Shown here: positions 14,528-17,436 of the stretch, in pieces
Position numbering within the stretch: the stretch's first letter is position 1
How the letters are laid out: each line of letters starts with the position of its first letter
Assembly: GCA_013202925.1 (NCBI GenBank)
Contig: JABMRA010000113.1
Span: forward strand, 1-17,436
Length of the DNA: 17,436 bases
Source: Candidatus Omnitrophota bacterium
GTDB taxonomy: Bacteria > Omnitrophota > Gorgyraeia > Gorgyraeales > Gorgyraeaceae
Direction of reading: 5' to 3'
Notes under the pieces: model-generated
Told to the model about the DNA's origin: nothing
The model's input: only the letters and a program-made list of their open reading frames with translations
Databases searched by the model: none
Position numbers and translations under genes: made by a program

Positions 14528-14557
14528 ACTATACTATAACTACTATATTGCTGTCAA
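14528..14557 (-). promoter_or_regulatory. Promoter of the rimP-nusA-infB operon
   Basis: Minus-strand TTGACA (14557-14552), an 18-nt spacer and TATAGT (14533-14528), inside a run of TATAG repeats that offers alternative -10 registers. The -35 hexamer contains the proS TGA stop codon (14556-14554). Transcription would start near 14521 and meet the terminator hairpin about 30 nt later. GGGAGGTG at about 14510 resembles a ribosome binding site but is followed by no convincing gene. Confidence 0.75.
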
Positions 14558-16284
14558 GTAAAAAATAAACGGGTTTTATCAGGAATTAGGGTGAGGATCT
14601 TATCCAATAGCCCTTGTTTTTTGACCTCAATAAGCTCTCCTGTTGTTCTTAGCTTTATCTCTATGTTTCCTTTTTTCAGGCCTTTTTCGCCTATTACCAC
14701 CTGGATGGGTATGCCTATGAGTTCAGCGTCGTTGAATTTGACCCCTGCGCTTTCATCCCTGTCATCCAGCAAGACCTCCATGCCTTTATGCTTCAGGGCG
14801 TTGTAGGCCTCATCTGCTGCCTTACGAATATCCTCTTTTTTATAGTTTATGGGTATTATTATGACCTGGAATGGTGCAATCGACATGGGCCACTTTATGC
14901 CTTTTTTGTCATTGTGCAGTTCGATGGCTGCTGCGATGATCCTGTTTACGCCTATGCCGTAACAGCCCATTACTACTGGTTTTAATTTCCCATCTTCATC
15001 CAGAAAATCTGCCTTCATTGCCTTTGAATATTTCAGGCCCAGTTTAAATACATGGCCCATTTCTATGGCATGTTCTATCTTTATGCCTTTATTGCACTTA
15101 GGGCAATTATCTCCTTCGGTTATCATCCTCAGGTCAGCCCATTCTTTGACCTTGAAATCCCTGTCCAGATTTACATTTATAAGGTGCTTATCTTTTTTAT
15201 TGGCTCCTGTGACAAAATTGGCCATGGCTTTGACAGAATAATCAGCTATAATCCTTACACCTTTGAGTCCGACTGGCCCTGAAAACCCCAGAGGCCCTGT
15301 AGTTACCTTTTTGATAACATCTTCTGCAGCCATTTCCAGATGAGTACATCTTAGGTACTTCTTTATCTTTGCCTCGTTTGCCTCATGGTCGCCGCGTATC
15401 AGGACTGCGGCTGGTTTTTCATCCGCCAGGTATACCAGGGTCTTTACCATGGTATCCGGCTTTACCTTTAAAAGCGCTCCTACCTTTTCAATAGTCGTTA
15501 CCCCTGGCGTATCTACTTCTTTAATGGGCTTTTGTTTCGCCTTGTCGCTTGTCGCTTGCTGCTTGCTGCTCACTTCTGCCACCCCCATGCTCGCCGCATA
15601 CCCGCACGCCGGACAATGCACCAGAAGGTCCTCGCCGCTCTCAGCAAGCATCATGAACTCGTGCGACACATCCCCTCCCATTACCCCGGGGTCTGCCTCT
15701 ACTGCCAGTGTCTTCAGGCCGCACCTGCTAAAAATCGCCTCGTACGCCTCGTACATCTTTTTGTAACTCTCTTCCAGCCCGGCCCTGTCCCTATCAAAAC
15801 TATACGCGTCCTTCATGATGAATTCGCGGCTGCGTATCACGCCGAATCTCGGACGCACCTCATCCCTGAATTTTGTCTGGATCTGATAGAGCGTTACTGG
15901 AAGCTGGCGGTAGGAACGTACGTGATTACGGACCAGGTCTGTAATGACCTCTTCATGAGTAGGCCCAAAGACCATTACGCGGTTGTGTCTGTCCCTGAAT
16001 TTAATAAGGTCTTCGCCCAGGTCTTTGTATCTGCCTGATTCATGCCACAATTCCACTGGCTGCAGCGACGGCAGGAAAAGCTCTATCGCTCCCTTTTTAT
16101 CCATCTCCTCGCGGATGATGTCCTCGACTTTTTTCAGGATCCTTAAGCCGAGCGGAAGATAGGTGTAGGCGCCTGCAGAAAGTTTTCTGATCAGGCCCGC
16201 GCGTATCATCAGGCGATGGCTTACTGCCTCTGCCTCAGCAGGTACCTCTTTTAATGTTGGAATAAAATATCTCGTCCACTTCAT
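14554..16284 (-). CDS. proS: Prolyl-tRNA synthetase, bacterial type with editing domain
   Basis: Class II synthetase that charges tRNA-Pro and clears mischarged Ala-tRNA-Pro. The 576-residue protein has motif 1 near residues 40-75, the proline-binding loop GPTHEE (107-112), motif 2 FRDEVRPRFG (139-148), and the YbaK-like INS editing domain at about 255-400. Motif 3 (VMGCYGIGVNRIIAA) and the anticodon-binding domain follow. The linker before the editing domain, after HCPACGYA, contains SSKQQATSDK, encoded by a heptamer repeat at 15541-15568. The ATG is 1 nt past the ispG stop, which suggests coupled translation. The stop codon is part of the next operon's -35 box. Confidence 0.96.
   Translation of the reverse strand: MKWTRYFIPTLKEVPAEAEAVSHRLMIRAGLIRKLSAGAYTYLPLGLRILKKVEDIIREEMDKKGAIELFLPSLQPVELWHESGRYKDLGEDLIKFRDRHNRVMVFGPTHEEVITDLVRNHVRSYRQLPVTLYQIQTKFRDEVRPRFGVIRSREFIMKDAYSFDRDRAGLEESYKKMYEAYEAIFSRCGLKTLAVEADPGVMGGDVSHEFMMLAESGEDLLVHCPACGYAASMGVAEVSSKQQATSDKAKQKPIKEVDTPGVTTIEKVGALLKVKPDTMVKTLVYLADEKPAAVLIRGDHEANEAKIKKYLRCTHLEMAAEDVIKKVTTGPLGFSGPVGLKGVRIIADYSVKAMANFVTGANKKDKHLINVNLDRDFKVKEWADLRMITEGDNCPKCNKGIKIEHAIEMGHVFKLGLKYSKAMKADFLDEDGKLKPVVMGCYGIGVNRIIAAAIELHNDKKGIKWPMSIAPFQVIIIPINYKKEDIRKAADEAYNALKHKGMEVLLDDRDESAGVKFNDAELIGIPIQVVIGEKGLKKGNIEIKLRTTGELIEVKKQGLLDKILTLIPDKTRLFFT
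15541..15568. repeat. Heptamer tandem repeat inside proS
   Basis: Four tandem 7-nt units on the plus strand: CTTGTCG twice, then CTTGCTG twice. They encode a polar Ser/Gln/Lys/Asp segment (about residues 239-249) in the linker before the editing domain, where bacterial ProS proteins vary. The unit CTTGTCG also occurs in ispG at 16947-16967. Confidence 0.9.
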
Positions 16285-16285
16285 A

Positions 16286-17365
16286 TTATCGTCGTCCGCA
16301 TACCGTATTTCGTATTTCGTATAACAGTTTATTAACTATATCTTTTTCTTTCACCCTCTTTACTATCTCTCCTTTTCTAAAAATTACGCCTGAATTCTTG
16401 CCACACGCTATGCCGACATCTGCATGCCTTGCTTCACCGGGTCCATTGACCTCGCAGCCCATTATTGCGACTTTAGGCCAATCTGTCCGCGAAACGTGAA
16501 ACTTGAAACGTGAAACGGAATTTTCTATTTCCCCTACTATCTTCTGCAGATCCACCTGGCAGCGGCCGCAGGTCGGGCACGATATTATGTCTGGCCCGAA
16601 TCGCCTCAGGCCCAGCGCCTGCAGGATATTCTTGGCAGCAATGACTTCCTCGCAAGGGTCACCTGTCAGCGAAACCCTGATCGTATCCCCGATCCCCTCG
16701 GATAACAAAACCCCCAGGCCGATAGAGGACTTGATAACACCTGTTGAAACAGGCCCTGCTGCAGTAATGCCCAGGTGAAGCGGGTATTTTGACGCCTTTG
16801 AAAACTTCCTATACGCTTCTATTGTCGTCAAAACATCCGATGCCTTTAGTGAAACTATTATATCGTAAAAACGCGCTTTCTCCAAGAGCTTTATGTAGTC
16901 CAGCGCCGCCTTTACCATTAGACCTGCCAGCTTCTTGTCATTGTTTCTTGTCGCTTGTCTCTTGTCGCTTATTATGCTTCCAGAATTCACCCCTACCCTA
17001 ATCGGGACCCGCGCCTTCTTTGCCGCTCTTGCCACCTCTAAGACCTGTCCCTCCTTATAAATATTGCCGGGATTCAGCCTGATCTTGTCAACACCGTTCT
17101 CTATTGCAACAAGCGCCAGCCTATAATCAAAGTGTATATCAGCGGCAAGCGGGATCTTTATCCTATTTTTAATCTTCTTAATGGCTGCGGCTGCCTTAAA
17201 GTCCTTTACAGCGACCCTGACCAATTCGCACCCTGCCTTCTCCAGTTCCCTGATCTGCCCAACGGTCCGGCTAATATCCCTCGTATCAGTCTTTGTCATT
17301 GACTGAATGACTATAGGCGCCTTGCCGCCGATCCTGATTTTCCCGACCTTGATCTCTCTTGTCAT
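16286..17365 (-). CDS. ispG: 4-hydroxy-3-methylbut-2-en-1-yl diphosphate synthase
   Basis: Penultimate MEP-pathway enzyme, which opens the cyclic MEcPP ring to HMBPP with a [4Fe-4S] cluster. The 359-residue protein has the TIM-barrel start GKAPIVIQSMT, the PLAADIHFDYRLA and IRLNPGN segments, and a C-terminal ferredoxin-type domain. The cluster ligands are C263 and C266 (SCPTCGR), C304 and E311 (GCEVNGPGE); an extra cysteine at 269 is unusual. The ATG at 17365 is chosen because GAGGT lies 8 nt upstream; that site is inside a GTG extension to 17380. Three heptamer tracts lie within the gene, in two loops and at the C-terminus. A perfect palindrome lies 21 nt upstream of the ATG. Confidence 0.96.
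   Translation of the reverse strand: MTREIKVGKIRIGGKAPIVIQSMTKTDTRDISRTVGQIRELEKAGCELVRVAVKDFKAAAAIKKIKNRIKIPLAADIHFDYRLALVAIENGVDKIRLNPGNIYKEGQVLEVARAAKKARVPIRVGVNSGSIISDKRQATRNNDKKLAGLMVKAALDYIKLLEKARFYDIIVSLKASDVLTTIEAYRKFSKASKYPLHLGITAAGPVSTGVIKSSIGLGVLLSEGIGDTIRVSLTGDPCEEVIAAKNILQALGLRRFGPDIISCPTCGRCQVDLQKIVGEIENSVSRFKFHVSRTDWPKVAIMGCEVNGPGEARHADVGIACGKNSGVIFRKGEIVKRVKEKDIVNKLLYEIRNTVCGRR
16297..16324. repeat. Heptamer tandem repeat encoding the IspG C-terminus
   Basis: Four 7-nt units on the plus strand: CGCATAC, CGTATTT, CGTATTT, CGTATAA. They encode most of the last dozen IspG residues (YEIRNTVC) and end 8 nt before the stop codon, which is 1 nt from the proS ATG. A gain or loss of one unit would shift the frame and change the ispG stop relative to proS. 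Confidence 0.9.
16491..16518. repeat. Heptamer tandem repeat in the loop before the IspG cluster domain
   Basis: Four 7-nt units on the plus strand: GAAACGT, GAAACTT, GAAACGT, GAAACGG. They encode the segment SVSRFKFHVSR (about residues 282-293) between the SCPTCGR and GCEVNGPGE cluster motifs, where IspG proteins have a variable linker. Confidence 0.9.
16934..16967. repeat. Heptamer tandem repeat in an IspG TIM-barrel loop
   Basis: CTTGTCG, CTTGTCT, CTTGTCG in tandem (16947-16967), preceded by degenerate units CTTGTCA and TTGTTT (16934-16946). They encode SDKRQATRNNDK (about residues 133-144) in the loop after GVNSGS, where other IspG proteins carry a variable charged helix. The unit is the same as in proS at 15541. 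Confidence 0.85.
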
Positions 17366-17386
17366 TCCAATATACCTCACTTCCCT

Positions 17387-17423
17387 AAGTTTACACTTTT
17401 AACATTGTTAAAAGTGTAAACTT
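17387..17423. repeat. 37-nt perfect palindrome upstream of ispG (copy 2)
   Basis: Arms of 18 nt (17387-17404 and 17406-17423; core TTTACACTTTTAACA) are perfect inverted copies around one central T. The inner 31 nt (17390-17420) match the palindrome upstream of rpsA at 27 of 31 positions. It lies 21 nt before the ispG ATG, next to its ribosome binding site, and close to the right edge of the window, so what lies beyond cannot be seen. Confidence 0.9.
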
Positions 17424-17436
17424 TACTACTTGCGCC

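Noticed and set aside
14342..14557. T-box or other tRNA-sensing riboswitch near the synthetase genes
   Set aside because: No T-box sequence (TGGNACCGCG type) or Stem I features are visible upstream of tyrS, trpS or proS.
15541..16967. CRISPR-like repeats in ispG and proS
   Set aside because: The 7-nt units are directly tandem without spacers, and each tract lies in a conserved coding frame.

Overview
This window looks like a piece of the core chromosome of an uncultured bacterium of the PVC/Omnitrophota type. The assignment is an inference from two things. The 16S rRNA 5' end at the left edge (minus strand) carries the GGCGGCGTGGAT(A)AGGCATGCAAG signature seen in planctomycete, verrucomicrobial and OP3/Omnitrophota 16S genes. 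The gene complement also fits: an MEP-pathway, Fe-S-rich, probably anaerobic lifestyle, with ispG, ispH and a TrpRS carrying a four-cysteine [4Fe-4S] motif. No horizontally acquired island, CRISPR array, phage gene or intact transposase was seen. All fifteen protein genes and the rRNA lie on the minus strand, so transcription runs from right to left.

Layout in the direction of transcription: ispG and proS (17365-14554); a promoter overlapping the proS stop codon and a leader with a probable attenuator (14557-14343); rimP-nusA-infB (14342-10426), the translation/transcription factor operon; trpS (10343-9363); scpA-scpB (9300-7925), the SMC kleisin and its partner; pheA-hisC-aroF-tyrA (7959-3909), an aromatic amino acid block covering entry into the shikimate pathway and the Phe/Tyr branches; ispH (3862-3065); rpsA-tyrS (2998-269); and finally a near-consensus promoter, an antitermination-like leader and the start of a 16S rRNA gene running off the left edge.

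The genes form a housekeeping superoperon for translation (three tRNA synthetases, IF2, RimP, S1, rRNA), aromatic amino acid synthesis (DAHP synthase, chorismate mutase/prephenate dehydratase, prephenate dehydrogenase, an aminotransferase), chromosome condensation (ScpAB) and the last two MEP isoprenoid steps (IspG, IspH). Most neighbours are 0-4 nt apart or overlap.

The unusual content is in the DNA between and inside the genes. Almost every gap of more than about 30 nt holds an inverted repeat: 17387-17423, 14356-14403, 14416-14447, 12556-12650, 10364-10411, 9322-9364, 6854-6911, 3027-3057 and 128-154. Two of them (3027-3057 and 17390-17420) are copies of one 31-nt palindrome placed at the same distance upstream of rpsA and ispG. 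A second layer consists of short tandem repeats with a strict 7-nt period but different unit sequences: three in ispG, one in proS, one around the pheA stop codon. They have been absorbed into variable loops or C-termini of essential enzymes. I found no new defence or biosynthetic system; the heptamer tracts, the paired palindromes and the rimP-nusA leader are the best candidates for undescribed biology.
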